DNA from: Conoideocrella luteorostrata
Lineage: Eukaryota; Ascomycota; Sordariomycetes; Hypocreales; Clavicipitaceae
Direction of reading: 5' to 3'
Length of the DNA stretch: 64,000 bases
NCBI GenBank assembly: GCA_032433595.1
Contig: JASWJB010000245.1
Coordinates: forward strand, 1-64,000
Shown: positions 34,772-47,663 of the stretch, piece after piece
Layout of the letters: the number at the start of each line of letters is the position of its first letter
Position numbering within the stretch: the stretch's first letter is position 1
Translations under genes and position numbers: made by a program
The notes under the pieces: model-generated
Told to the model about the DNA's origin: nothing
What the model saw: the letters and a program-made list of their open reading frames with translations, nothing else
The model's database searches: none

Positions 34772-35194
34772 TCTGCCGGCTCTTTGATGAAATCCACTTT
34801 GTGCCTAGCACTAGCAGAAACGAGAGTGTCGGGGCAACAGCCGGGATGTACTGTTGGTTCTTGTTATCCACGCGTAATTGAAAACGTAGCTATTGTTGCT
34901 GCATAGGTACTAGACGTAGTGGGTGGCGAACGAAGTAAAAGGGCTATAGATGTAACAATATTACAATGCTGGCTTGGTGCTACTACTTGATTATGCAATA
35001 TGCAGTATGCAATATAGTTAATTGACATGCCTATGAAGTTGACCAAGAATAGAAACAGAAGCTATAGAGGACAAGACAAAAACAAGAGTCGCATTTTAGA
35101 CTCGCTTACTGGTATCTTGCCATACGTAGAGCTCTACCGGCGGCCTTGAAAAAGGACTCGCATGTCGCTTTGGACGGCAACTTGCGACAGACTA
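34772..35194. other. intergenic
   Basis: About 420 bp between the MFS relic and the GST 3' end. AT-rich, with no gene seen. Confidence 0.4.
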
Positions 35195-36323
35195 CTACTC
35201 CTTGCTAGCAGCAGCCTTGTTTGCCTCGGCGTGCTTGGCCGCAATGTCGGCTTCGTACTGCTGGAAGCTCTTGGTGTCCTTGGGCATGCCGTGCCAGTCG
35301 AGCCCCTGATCTTCCATAAGCCTGGCACGAATCTCCATGCACTTCTTCCAGCTGAGACGCGATGCCATGCGCTCGTGCCAGTCTTTGACGATTGGAAAGC
35401 CGTCGAACATCTGCTCTCTCGGGACGCCAAGCGTCACATCGAGGCGCTCATTCCAGGGGAGGAAAGACAGGTCAGCGTAGGTGATGCGGTCGCCCACAAG
35501 CCACTGCGGTGCGGGCTTCTTAGACAGAACGCTCTCGAGGACGCCGAGGACGCGGCGGACCTCGTTGACGTAACGCTCAATGGCCGAGGGGAGCTTTTCC
35601 TGGTGGAGATGTTGGAACCTTTGACGCGAGAGAAACGGGACCAGAGTCAGTAAAAAGCCCAAACAGTTTACCAATGTGGTGTACGTGAGGCATGGTGCAA
35701 CTTACCATCCTGCCTGTCCCACAAAGGGCCCGTGGCCGCTGACTTGGAAAAACAGCCACTGGCTGCACTGCGTGTACTCCTTGAGGCTGTCGTAGCTGAG
35801 CAGCCTCTCAGTGTCGTACTGCTTAATGAGGTATTGGATGATGGCGCCTGTCTCCCAGACTGTAATTCCCGTATTGGGGTCCTCTATGGCTGTTTCGCAT
35901 AATAATTACTTAATGTAGAGCTCCTAACCGCCTAGCACACAAGATATCACGACAATAGGGAGAGATAGAGTATAAAACGTACCTGGGACGCGGCCATTGG
36001 GGTTAATGTCTGTAAGAGGGGGCTGCTTAATGTTTTCGAAGCGAATCGACTCGATCTCGTAGGGTAAGCCAAGCTCCTCAAAAAACAAGAGGGCCTGTGC
36101 GTAGCGTGCAGGAACCAACAGTCAGCTCATATGTTCACCAACAAGTGGGAGGATGCCGTAGTCAGCCAGACGCATACTTTGTATGGGTTTGGGCCGGGAG
36201 CTTGCTCTGTTGTCAGCAATATACGGGGGTGGGGAGAAAGATTTTGATGAACAGAGAGAGTGAGGAAGAAGGGCTGGTTTTCTTTAACGTACGGGCCAGC
36301 CAGATGCGGATGGTTTTGACCAT
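35195..36323 (-). CDS. glutathione S-transferase (Ure2/GTT-like), five exons
   Basis: Exons complement(35195..35618, 35706..35889, 35983..36094, 36178..36206, 36293..36323), 259 residues. Two very short 5' exons (31 and 29 nt) assemble MVKTIRIWLAQQAPGPNPYK, the expected beta1-alpha1 start; without them no complete N-terminus exists. The thioredoxin-like domain continues with LLFFEELGLPYEIESI, NGRVPAIEDPNTGITVWETGAI (the cis-Pro and glutathione-binding E-T/S region), then the helical domain PQWLVGDRITYADLSFLPW. The C-terminal tail ends with a charged, alanine-rich helix. It likely conjugates glutathione to electrophiles in the cytosol. All introns are 83-93 nt. The gene appears intact. Confidence 0.92.
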
Positions 36324-37721
36324 GGTTAATGTATCGTGGAGGGAATGGCGCGAATGTCAAGTGTTGAAAAACGGATAACAATAAAATAGTATGAGGGTTA
36401 GGAATCAAAGTCAAAATCATAATGCTGGAAGCCTGGGGAGTCGTGGATATTTATGGACGACAATGGCGGCTGTTTCCCACACAGTCAGTCAGCACATGAG
36501 TGCGGGACTTTGTTACCTTCAGGTATTTCCTATCTATACGTTGGCATACCTGTGCATCGACCCGCTAAAGCCACTCCACCAAGATTCCTGGTACCAACAG
36601 ACACAGCCAACACGGTTGTTGGGAGTAAATAGCCCAGTCGAGGACATTCACTCACGTGACAGAACCACCCCGTATAAGGGAGGTCCCAACGCAGTAGTAG
36701 ATGAATTCAACATCTACTACACATCTTAGAACTGTATTATTGTGATTTATTTAGCGTTCACCTATACCCTTATAACTCTTTGTTACACCTACTAATTCGA
36801 CAGCATACGTGCAGACTCTAGTACTCCACTAGACGAAACCATCACGTAACAACCGTTGTCTTTCATAGCCTTAACACTTCTGAAACGCACGGGTTTGGGC
36901 ATCTGTCGTATCTCTCAGTGATCTTAGTAATTGTAAATATCATCGGCCGTGCAAACATACGACTCCCTGTGCAATGCTCCTTGGTGAGCGCTTCCCTTTG
37001 GCTTGCTGCGCCGCGGATGTAATATTTGAGGAACCTTTTCCGTATGCATTCGTACTCCGCTTATTGCTTTTGTAAGTAATTAATAGACCCTAAATAAAAC
37101 ACCTGCACAATACTGAATGAATAAGATAATGGGTGTCCTTGGCCAGCATACGACGGCTTACTTAACATAAAGTTAAACATAACCATACCATACATAATTC
37201 ATCCAACCAGGTCAGCTCTCAAGTATTGATTAGTGTTCGATTGAATGGGCGGGAAGTGAGTGCGAAATTCTGTTTAGGCTGACATCGCGAGCCAGAATCA
37301 AGCGGGAAGAATGAAACAAAAAACGTTTTAACTCAGGAGCGGGCATTTTATTTCCAAATAGCTACGTCTAGTCGGTAAGGAATAAGCATTCGAAGCTAGG
37401 AGGTGTCGGGTACAGTAGTTCGAAGAAAATTGTCGTGAATGAGTCCAGAACGTCTTCTTCCAATATCCCGCGCAATAAGATCTTGAACTCTTTTTTCACT
37501 GTCATTCTGGTTAATATTTCGGCTAATTGTTCAAGTCTAAACACCGGTTTGCGTATGTTGAACCCTTGCACAGTCAAAGCGGTGCTGAATCTGACAATAC
37601 AAGTCGAGGAGAGTTTCTCGATTTGTTCTATCCCTGTTGAAATTGTTAGAAATATAGGCTTGCGTGAGGTGCGCAAGTCAGAATAACTGACCACAATCCT
37701 GAATTTTTTCTAAAGGGCTAG
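36324..37721. other. gene-free stretch with a possible trailing exon
   Basis: The GST promoter is at the left. At 37368-37694 a minus-strand frame (ending TPPSFECLFLTD) follows the DUF4238 gene in the same direction. It reads like protein, yet I found no splice that joins it in frame. It may be a frameshifted 3' end of that gene. Confidence 0.35.
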
Positions 37722-39782
37722 TTAGCAAAGCCACGTGCCGTGTCTGATACGTATGGCCCAGAGTTCCTTACCGCTGAATGCATACTCTTGAAGTTTGCAG
37801 AAGTGATCCAACCCGCGATCATCAAGGGTGATTCGGGCCCAGGGATTAAAGTCCGGTAGCGTTTTCCGTATGATTTCGTTACCAACAGCCCTATACATCA
37901 TATTGTTCAGTCTACCACGTTTAATGATAGTCCAAACTATCAAAATGTATTAGTCTTAGTCAAAACATGAGAAAAATAAGCCTGTACCACTTGCCTCTCG
38001 CGATAACATCCTCTGGGCCACTCATATAGAAGTCATCATACTGCCAATTGTTTTCATCCTGCAACCTCATGCATCTCCAGTGCTTGAGATACAACCACAA
38101 TCGGCGCCGAGGGAATTGTAGATATTCATTGTCAAGAAACATGCGGTTAGTTTCCCGCACTTGTTCCTTAGCGTCGATCTTGATACGTAAGTTGAGCATC
38201 AATTGGGCTTGCTTCATATCTTTGGGAAGGGTTGAGTTTGACCCGCCTAGTTTATCACGATTAGCAAGACAAAACCCAAACGTTTTGAAACACACACAGC
38301 CACCTTACCCAAGATCCGGTGTATCTGCATGGATTCCGTGGGATTTTCTTTAGGCATTTGCTCTAGAAGTGACGGGAAAGCACGCCGGAGCTCCATCAAC
38401 CAAAGTCGATGCCATTGCTTGTCCGTCAAATCTGGAGAAGGAATCTCTTCCCAAAAAGGCTGCTCTGCAGACCCGAGCTGATTCAATAGTGCTGCCAGTT
38501 TTGTCAGGCGTGCAAGCTTACCATCAGCAGCATTCTTTATGACTCGCTTGGGGAAGGTATCACGATCGGTCATGTACCATTCCAAAGACCGGCGAAATGC
38601 CTGCGCGGAGTAAAATATCAGGCTGTTGCCAAGGTTTAGGTTTTCCAAAAAGACTCCATTGATTCGATTGACATGTGTGGTCGAAATAGGGTGAAACTTG
38701 AAGAAAAATGTATGTTCGTCTTTTAAACTCCCGTCTTCATCTGGAAGCATTCGGAAACGGCCTTCCACAAGCTGGGAATAGTTGTTCCGGGGTTTTGAAA
38801 CCGGAAGGTCCGCCAGTAAAGTCTTATCGAGACTTCCGAAAATTGGCTCCACCATAGACCGACACTTTTCTCGAAAAATCTTTCCATTGTGGTTCCCTTT
38901 GTCTTCTTCTGGCGATGAAAATAAGAAGCTACGGAGGACAATAAGCAGTCGAGGCGATATAGGAGCAAATTCGTGGAGGTTAAGCCATGCGCCTCGCTGA
39001 GGCTGTCCAGAGACCAAGTCCATCTCGATTTGATGCGGCCCTTCGGCAACGTGGTAGCAGTTATCCGAGATGAGGAACTGCTCATGAGAGTTTGATGGGG
39101 TGCAAATTGACATGTGCATCATCTGGCAGTGCATTACAGCCCAGAGACCATCGGGGCCGTAAGTTCGATTTTGTAATTCCGAAACCCATTTCAATTCATT
39201 GTCCATTTGTAACTCAATAAACTGATCAAGGTTATCGAGCCAAACCTCAACTGGTCTTGAAAACCCCTTCTCCTTCATGTATGCGGTTAAGTCCTCTTTG
39301 TCGTCAGCAGAGTAAGTAGCTATAGTCTCATGATTATAGCGCTCATAGAAGGTTGGACCCCGGTATTTCATGACAAAAAGGAACTGCCGGATCAGATTTT
39401 TTTCCTTTCGCGTTAGCCACAAGCCTCTATGCGCCTTATCAAAGTCTGTCAGTATTCTGCGAAATATCTTGCTGGCGTGGGATTCGAGGCGACTAAGCTT
39501 CTCCTCTATCTTGTCTTGCTCTTTCTGTGAAAGTGCAGTATTTCGATACATATTAAACTGGCCTAATACGCGTCTCACAGGCCTTTCCACCACAGTCGGT
39601 GCATCCGAAGACAGGTCCACAAGATTGACTACATCCTCGTTGTGTCTGGTCTTGTCCTCGCGCCGACCACGCTGTGATTTGTTGCGAGTTGCAGTTGATT
39701 TGAATGGATGGGAGAAATTTCTCAATAAGAATTGCGGTACGAAATGCTGATACTGCCGGGACGTCGTAGTGATGCTCTCCAT
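37722..39782 (-). CDS. DUF4238-domain protein
   Basis: Three exons, complement(37722..37936, 37995..38246, 38309..39782), give about 646 residues. The start ATG at 39782 precedes SRQYQHFVPQFLLRNFSHP, the signature N-terminus of DUF4238. The family's later landmarks follow: a helical region (LIRQFLFVMKYRGP), MMHMSICTPSN, a FLISDNCYHV strand and an ISPRLLIVL segment. The first intron is a normal GTAAGG. The second keeps frame only with a GCAAGT donor, a standard GC-AG splice site. The 3' end is uncertain: translation may stop at 37722, or an extra exon or frameshift may involve 37368-37694. Function of the family is unknown. No signal peptide or transmembrane helix is seen. Confidence 0.8.
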
Positions 39783-42700
39783 GGGTACGACGACATGTAT
39801 TTGGAGATGTGATTTGATATCAATGTGGACCTTTAAGGTCTCAGCGGGCAGCAAAACCGTTTGTCTGGTGCCTTTGTATAGTGAGGTGGAGCTGAAAAGT
39901 ATTTTCGTGGTCGTTTTACCGCTCGGCGAGTTGGAAGCGGTCGCCCGTGTTGAAAATCACTCGTCGTATCGTTCTGGTATGGTGGCAGCATGAGTCTCCA
40001 AGAGACGGCTGGGGGCAAGGACGATTAAGGGATTAATTTTGCGGGGAACACGGATCTCTAACATCGAGTGCTCTGAGTCCTGACCGTTCCCCTCTGCTTA
40101 ATACGTTGCCCAATACCTGCATTGAGGCCCAGCGATGCCCGTCAGCTGCCAAGGAAAGACCCACATTACATGCCATGTAACGGTCCAGTGCGGTTGAGCC
40201 CTTATAGTGAATGGTAACAGCCATAATAGCTGCTACCAGTTCCATGCCGCTAGTGGCCACCATACCACCAGCTGCCCTGTATCCGTTGCGTCACTCCACC
40301 GCGAGGGGCGGTCACATCCAGCACCTTCCTTAAGCCGCCACATCACTTACTTCCAGTCAGGTTATAGAAATAGTCCTCACGGGCAATACTTCTATCAGTC
40401 AGGTACCCTGTGTTTGGCGCGAGATAGCTTGCTCCGGACACCTACCTGTCCGCTTTATTCCAGGGCATTCGTACTCTAAAAGCGACTCTTAGCGGACCGC
40501 AAGAACCGCAATCACAGCAGCCCGGATTCAGCAAATCCACCCATACTTTGTGGTATTGACACTAACATGGTGAATTCGGGAGGTGGCGCCATGGCCCGCG
40601 CCGTGGGATCATCGTTTCTGCTTCGTTGAGCAACAAAGGAGGAGACGACGATGAAACTGTGGCTTGCTGTTTTCCACACACCTGTTGCTGCAGGCATAGC
40701 TTGAAGTTAGCTATTAGGCAACAGCAAGCTGTCGATGCTCGTACTGGCGTCATGTTCGGCGTGTCAACGGATCATTTCCTTTTAGAGGAGACCACTGCTG
40801 CGGGTGGCATTCTTCGATTCGTTCATTGCAGTCTGATACTGCTGCTTGCGCCCGCGAAATGCGACGCCCCGAGTTCCACTTCCGATCAGTTGATGGGTCG
40901 TCAGGCAAGCCACGGTGACAACGGAACGCCGACCCAGACTGCCAGACCAGACAACGACCAAACATGGACATGGCCTTGGTCGTGAATGGGTGGTAGTGCT
41001 TGAAGGCGCTATCCACATGTGGCACCAGGGATCTGCTCGCACTGCATCACAGCGTTGTCGTGTTGGACCACTATTGGATAGGAACTGCACGTTGCGGTTC
41101 AAGCACACGGGCTAAGTCTTGAACAATACCGCATTTCTGTACTGGACGCTGCAATTGCTGACACTAGCCTTGTCCCGCCCTACCCAGATGCCTCACGACC
41201 ACCAAAGATCCCAGCCAACACCACTAGTGGCCAGCAGGTGTGAAGCAATCAGGTGTGAAGAAATCTTTATGACGCCGCTAAAGACGCGTAGAGGAAAGCC
41301 GAACTCTACATCTCACCCTCACGAACGCCCGACAGCGTAGTATCATGCTATATGAGCCATCTTGGGCCGGCCAAGTTGGCAGGGCAAGAGCGTGCCGATC
41401 ATTCAATGGTCCCCTTCATCATATGGACTGACTTTAGTACTTGATAACTTCTGTTCATCGTCGGCTGCCTTGCCTTAACCGCCTGCACGACGATCTTCGG
41501 AGTGGACACGGCTTCTGTCATGCTGGCGATATATGATGCTGAGCTGAGACATGCACTAACATTTCTGCAGTTACAAACACACACGCACATAATTTATTAA
41601 GCCCGGTGGAGACCACTCGCAGGATGCGGAACATCCTGTTGGGTATAAACGAATTTGCGTGCAGCAGTCCTCTGGTTGGTGTGTCACATCAGGCCGACGT
41701 GTCATATCCGACACTGGCACTGCCGGTTCTAGTTGGATGAATCGGTAACTTCTTTGCCACTCCAGAAGCAACCTATTTCCATGTGTTTGCAATTTTGCCT
41801 TCTGTTGAGGCTACTGATTCAGTGGCAGCCTCACCATTTAGTTACACATGCCTGAAAAGCCTCGTAAGCTCTCCCTCCTCGAGACCGCAATGCCTCTTCC
41901 TTGGTTAGAGACAATAACATACACACATTCGTTATCACAGCTTCAGTAAGCCCATTTCAAACCCATCTCTAGAAGCTACACATCAACGAACGCATTTTGG
42001 AAGTCATAGCCGAGTTTCAACTAGCATTCTGTAGACCTTCGCCAGGGTACGGCGCTCATATTCCATGAAATTTATGGCATGGTTCAACAGTTGAAATCGT
42101 GCTATCTGATGAATTATACATACCTCCACGGCAAAATCATAAACTTTGTACCAGACTGCATCGCCTCATTTGTGTCTGCCGTATCGCTCTCTTCATCACT
42201 CAAGCCAAGATACTGCTGCGCTACGGAAAGAAACTCGCCGACCTCCTCAAGACCCCCTACCTTGGCCACGACGTCTGCTCCAACCTCATATACTGACGGT
42301 CCCCACAGCAAAATACATTGGCTTTATAGTCCGTTTCATCGCTTCTGTACTGGTCGAGAAACCTGGTCCAGCCCAGCTCACCGTCATCTGGGTTGCCATA
42401 CGGGCGGTCTCAAGACCTATCTTCCTCTAGCAACCACGTCATTTCGATTGGCTTCTACTACGACGTATAGGGCTACTGGTGGTGTACTGTGGGTTTTTAT
42501 ACCTGCCTGCCTCAGCCTGTACGGCGTTGACTGCGAGCCTGGTTGATGGGGCTGTTAGCTATAATCTCGGTTGTGCGCATGGCGCATCTTGAGTTAAAGA
42601 ATATACTATTGCGCACCACAACTGCTACATCTGTGAATGTCATGGAACTTCCAAGTCTCATACTGATGTTTAGTGAAAAGAGGCTCGCCCATATTTCCAC

Positions 42701-43586
42701 AGACTGTTCTAATCAGATATATGCCGACTCCTGACTAACCACTGTATTGCTCAAGCCAGTTACTGCTATTATTGACGTATTATTTACGTTACGCTCTATA
42801 CTCCAAGCCGTGGCAGGACTAGTCGCCCATTTGGATATCATCATCGTTGAACACTGCTTTGTAGCCTCTTTTCCATTGCATACTGTGGATACTGCCTTTG
42901 TGGTGTATATCTAGCAAGAAGTTGTCTGAGTTAGATCTACCCCCGTAACCTCTGGTCGGACTGGTACAGCAGTTCGGCAACCGCCTCATCATGCTCATAA
43001 ATCGAGATTAAAGATCGCAGTATCTGTGCCACTGCATATGTGCCGGCTATTCTGCGATTAAGTCTAGCTAGAATATAGACATCAAAACTGGGTCCTAGCC
43101 AGCTCAGAAATCTGCCCAAAGCTCTGAGCTATCAGTCTGAACCCTCTGCAAACCGATAAACTGCACTATATTCTATTCTAGTCAAGCCCAATCAGGTTGC
43201 CAGGATTAGAACTACCGACTGCTAGCTGGAGCAGATTGTGTGATAATATAGCGTTATTAAACATATGCTTACTATGCACGAGAGACAGTCTGGTGCCATC
43301 TGCTTTTTCCTCGCCCATTCGTCTGAGTACTAGAGCTAGATCAACAGGTCATCAGTACAAAGTCAGATACACAATCTACGAGTAGTGGATGCACAGGAAG
43401 TGCACAACATAAGCAGCACATATACTTTGAGAGGTAGAGGCTGACATGACACTTGGCTGCTACTATAGATTTGAGAGTATCGTGACATTTGTGTCAGAAG
43501 CACTTTGGCACTCAATAGTGGCCAATGAGCATATATATTTCCCATTATAAACCATGATATTTCAACGAAATTGAATTCCAGTATAT
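39783..43586. other. 3.8-kb gene-free stretch
   Basis: No intact gene can be supported. Two minus-strand patches look like coding remnants: 42114-42311 (GGLEEVGEFLSVAQQYLGL) and 42937-43119 (GPSFDVYILARLNRR). They are in different frames, with stops and no consistent splice sites between them. I could not name their families. Confidence 0.4.
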
Positions 43587-45257
43587 CTACGCCTTTACGG
43601 CACTGATCTTGAATCCACCAGGACACAGACGTTGGAACACACCGTCGGGGTCATACTTGGCTGCAACCGCTTTGATCAGGTCGACATTTTCTCGCCCATA
43701 GCTCTCCAGAACTTTCTGGCTACTATGAGCATAGTTGAGATACAACCAGGGGCAAAGTCGGTCCTCCCCCGCGAAAGCACGCACTTCCTCGACCACGGCC
43801 TCAACCTGCGGGCGAACCCACTCAGCCAACTCAGCGGTCTTGACACTCGCGCTTACTTGCAGTGTAATAGTGTCGTGAGGATAATTATCAAGGCCCATAA
43901 CGTTACCACCGGCCGCCAAGGACCTCTCAGTATAGACACGTGGAATGGGTTGAAATGCACAATGTGTGGTGAATTCGCCATCAGCGATGTTGGCTTTGAG
44001 GTCATTTGCCAGCTTGTAAATCAGCTCCGAAGCCTTGGAGATGATAGCGGCATCGTTTTTGACCGCCAGGGAGTACCAAACGTTGCTTTTTATCTAGCTG
44101 TTAGCATTGAATACCGGGACGTCTGCTGTAGGGAAGTGTAACGAGGGGGGAAAGGGGGGGCGAATGTCTAGCTTACTAGTACTTGAGAGGCAACTCAGAC
44201 AATGGGAGCAAGTCTTGAACCTTTCCAATCTGGTATTTGCTGAATGTTTCAGGGAGGTCCAGAAACTTCTTGAAGGCCTGCGGCTTCTCCACGCCAGCTG
44301 CGTTAAAGCACAATGTCAGAACCGTATTGCCTCCGTATTCAGGCTGGTGAGCCGCGACAAATATCATAGTACTGTCAAGGTCACTCGAAACGTTTGAGGT
44401 GAAGTCTTGCAGAGCTTGAGAAGCCACATGCAAGGTATCAATAGGCTTGAGGCTCACACCGCCCCAGACTGTGTCCGGGGCAGGGTACGTCTCCATGGTG
44501 AAGCGAGTCACGATGCCGAAGTTGTTGCCACCCCCCTTTAGTGCACGGAACAGATCCTTGTGTTGCTCAGAAGTGGCCGTGATAGTGGTTCCGTCTGCCA
44601 AAACGACTTCGTAAGCCACTACGGTATCACAAGCAAAACCGCAACGTCCTGAATGAAATGAGATGCCGCCACCAAGAAGGAATCCGCCCACGCCAACGCT
44701 ACCAACGCGACCGCCGCCTACGACCCGTCCACGCCCTTCCAGCTCATCATAGACCTCTTTCCTGTTTATTTTTCACAGCGTCAATAAGTTATACAATAAG
44801 CATGACTGTAAGAGGGAATGTGAGCAGAAGGTGTTCGCGGCCCGGACTTGATCGAAACACCCTCGCGTCAGATTCCCTTGGAAACGCGGGGTGGAAAGGG
44901 CTGAGCATACCATGTAGCCCCGGGTCCCACGTCTGCTTTGTGAGTCTGGGGGTTGTACTCGACGCCGTTTAACAATATCAGGTCGATCGTAACTCCCCCA
45001 CTAATATTATTGCTCCCGACTCTATTGATGCACCCTCCGGCACGGACGGCGAACTCCTGGCCATCTTTGGCAAGGGCTCTCACAGCTGTGGCGACCTCGA
45101 CGGCAGTTTGAGGCTGCACAAAACAAGCCGGATGAAGCTTGGCGCCGTTGTCAAAATAAGATTCGACGCGGGCTAAGTACTTGGGATCGTCAGGTAGTAC
45201 AACCTGAGACCCCAAACCAGAGGCAACAAGGCAATCTGCTTGTGGACAAGAAGGCAT
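43587..45257 (-). CDS. BBE-type FAD-binding oxidoreductase lacking the FAD-linking histidine
   Basis: Three exons, complement(43587..44085, 44177..44761, 44911..45257), give 476 residues. Introns have GTATGC and GTAAGC donors. FAD_binding_4 runs from about residue 45. GPGATW, then GRVGSVGVGGFLLGGGISF, then GGGNNFGIVTRF are typical of the 6-hydroxynicotine-oxidase-like branch. The BBE C-terminus ends AKYDPDGVFQRLCPGGFK. Where relatives read VRSGGH, this protein reads VRAGGC (Cys76), so the usual histidyl-FAD bond cannot form; the second-site cysteine of bicovalent enzymes is also absent. There is no clear signal peptide. FAD may be bound non-covalently, the cysteine may take part, or the enzyme may be losing activity. 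The substrate is unknown. Confidence 0.9.
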
Positions 45258-45583
45258 AATGTCATCAACTTAGTATTGGAGCGCTGATAGTGTAGTTTGA
45301 TGATTGATCGAGGTCTTGGACCAAGGCATAGTTAAGTGTATATAGTGTCTTGTAATGGAACATCCTGTCCTGCGGGGAACCTTGGCCGAAGAAGCACTCC
45401 ATCCGGGGCTAAGTGTCAGAGCAATGTACATACAGCTTACAATAGTTCCGTACCATCCGAGGTGACGGCATGACGCTAGTCAAGTGAGTAGCTTATTGGT
45501 CCACCATATGGAGTAGAATAACATACGGAGCACGTAAAATGCGTATAGTTATGAAAATGAATGTGCACAGTCATGTCATCTGG
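45258..45583. other. intergenic, oxidase promoter
   Basis: 326 bp upstream of the BBE-type gene and before the second MITE. No gene or motif that I can support. Confidence 0.4.
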
Positions 45584-45588
45584 CCTGT

Positions 45589-45835
45589 CAAGCGGGGGAC
45601 AGTTTAACTGAGCCATCGAGGTGGCATTAGCTCCGCAAGAGATAATGCCTCAGCGACCAAAAACAAGATAAAAATTAAAAAAAAAAGAGTATAACTATTA
45701 TATAGCTTAGATAGCTATTTAGATAATAGATTTTATTAATAATAAGCTTTAATTGCATCTGTGGTGGGCGTTCGAATTGAAAGGGTCAATTGGACAATGT
45801 GGACGAAATGGCTTAGTTAAACTGTCCCCCGCATG
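45589..45835 (-). mobile_element. MITE, copy 2 (inverted)
   Basis: A 247-bp copy of the 2386-2632 element in the opposite orientation, with the same terminal inverted repeats (left end CAAGCGGGGGACAG, right end CTGTCCCCCGCATG). The target duplication is CCTGT at 45584-45588 and 45836-45840. One TIR base differs (GGCTTAG for GGCTCAG). It lies just upstream of the SDR fragment. Confidence 0.93.
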
Positions 45836-45945
45836 CCTGTGCCAAAGCGAAGGGAGGAAGGGATGCCACAAGGACATGTTTGTGATTCAAAACTTTCTCC
45901 CAGCATGGGCTACGATAGGTCGCTCATAATGAATGCCCCACGAGA

Positions 45946-46203
45946 GTGTTATTAATTGACATAGCCACCAACAATACCAACAAGTCCGACAAGTCCCACA
46001 GGTGGCTTACCGCGTGGGCAATGGACCCAGGTTTCGTCCAGACAGACAACGGTAACGCCACGGCCCGTCTTTTCGGTGTGCCAGAAGCCCCGATCACTCT
46101 TCAGCAGTCCACCTCGGGGCTGCTGAAGCGGATCGACGGGGCCACCAGATCGGAGACTTTGGGCAGTTTCTACAAGTTTGATGCTTCTGAGATGACGTTC
46201 TAG
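45946..46203 (+). pseudogene. short-chain dehydrogenase, C-terminal fragment
   Basis: The frame carries LTAWAMDPGFVQTDNGNATARLFGVPEAPITLQQSTSGLLKRIDGATR, which matches the post-catalytic part of classical fungal SDRs (DPGFVQTDMG pattern, then the helix before the C-terminus). The Rossmann fold, NNAG and YxxxK regions are absent. Sequence 5' of it shows no other SDR block, and a MITE ends 110 bp upstream. This is a remnant, unrelated by sequence to the intact SDR at 47664. Confidence 0.75.
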
Positions 46204-47663
46204 AGGTAGACTTGTGATGACAAGTTTGAGAACCCCAATGCTACATAGTGAAGCGCCGCTTTCCGACATAATAATTCGATGCAATATAGGTATGTCACAA
46301 CGTGGGCAGCTGTCATCTGGCTCAGTGGGACTTCCTCTTCCTCTCGCTAATTGACGAGGAATTGGACCTCTTCTTATATATAATTTCTAACTAGGAATTC
46401 ATCATCATCAGTGACGTTGTCTCGAGACATTCCTGGTCCCTATGACGGTAAGCCGCGAATGATTGTACTGGTTTGGCTTTTATGCTAAATGCGAGAGTGT
46501 TTTTAGTAAGTCGTTCAATATAATAAACAGTAAGAAGCCACAAGTGATTATGCATTGCCTTAAGAGGGCTCGTTCTTTACTTGGGCCAGGGTAACCCGTA
46601 GTATGACTTCTTAAGGCCGACCCGAAGATGGAGTCGTACTGGCCTGCTTAAGGACTGGCTCGACACGCTAATTTTGCCGCAACGTGATGGACAGACTCCA
46701 CACAAACAAGCTTGGCGGAACATTGGCGGGACATGCAAATCCAGCACATTAGTTTATGGGAGACAGCGGAAATAGGAGCGCCAAGAGTATGGATGGGCGA
46801 GATCGGAATAAATTCCCGGCCGACATGCGATATCTTACCCGCCGTCGTTGCGGGAAGGTAAGCCAGGTTGTTTTCGTTGTCGATGCTGCTTGCAATCAAT
46901 CCATATCTGCTCACTGACTACAAAAGTGATCCAACTACGGGTACTCTTGTCGGCGCATTTACTGGAATGGCAAAACACCAGGCGCATGCCCACAAGGTCT
47001 TGGCAGAAGTCGTCAACTCTTGAGAGTCCATTTTCTACTGCCATTGACCCGCAATAGTTATAGCGCGAGGCTGCGGATCGCCTTTTTCGTTGTACACAAG
47101 AAATAGTGACTACGCGTTTAAAATGAGTTACCACCGTTGGTCCGCTGCCATTATTTGAACGGCAAACAACGATGTGCCTGACCGGCTATCTCGCCGCTCC
47201 CGTGCCGCTTCTCCAGCCTGAGCCAAAGCTGGCCGTGGTCGGTCCGTCGGTGGGTCTTGATTTCCGCCGGCGACAGTTCTTGTCCTCCGCTCCAAGGAAT
47301 TTAAGCTTTACGAGAAAATCTCCTCGCCGGCCCCGTGGTTTCATGATCCACCAAGCCTCAAGGCCGTCAGTTACTGCGGCCGCGGTCTAGCTGACTTCGG
47401 GCGCGCTAGACCCGCAGGACCTCGGTCTAAAACTGCTGCCGAGCGCATGTGGTGGCTGGAAGGTGCCTGTCTGCTGTGACGAGCTCGGACCGAAGCTGAA
47501 ATATAAACTGTTGTGCTTGCTAGCTAGCGGTGTTGCCTTTTGACGTAGACGAAGTCCTCAGCGCCCAAAAAGTACACCCGCCGTAGTCCAGCCCTCCGTC
47601 TTCTTTGATCGCCATAAATAACACTTCCAACCCGGAATTTGATCAGCTTTTTACGCAGCCAAC
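46204..47663. other. gene-free stretch
   Basis: Frames at 46648-46914 and 46835-47134 (minus) have no motif. The SDR promoter and leader lie toward the right, with GC-rich sequence from 47160 to 47480. Confidence 0.4.

Noticed and set aside
42114..42311. Minus-strand frame with GGLEEVGEFLSVAQQYLGL
   Set aside because: Protein-like but isolated, in a different frame from neighbouring patches, and not assignable to a family.
42937..43119. Minus-strand 60-codon frame GPSFDVYILARLNRR
   Set aside because: No start context, no further exons and no family recognised.
46430..46460. An IPGPYDG reading, similar to the PGPYDKE of the peptide gene
   Set aside because: Only five residues match and no signal peptide or frame surrounds it; probably chance.
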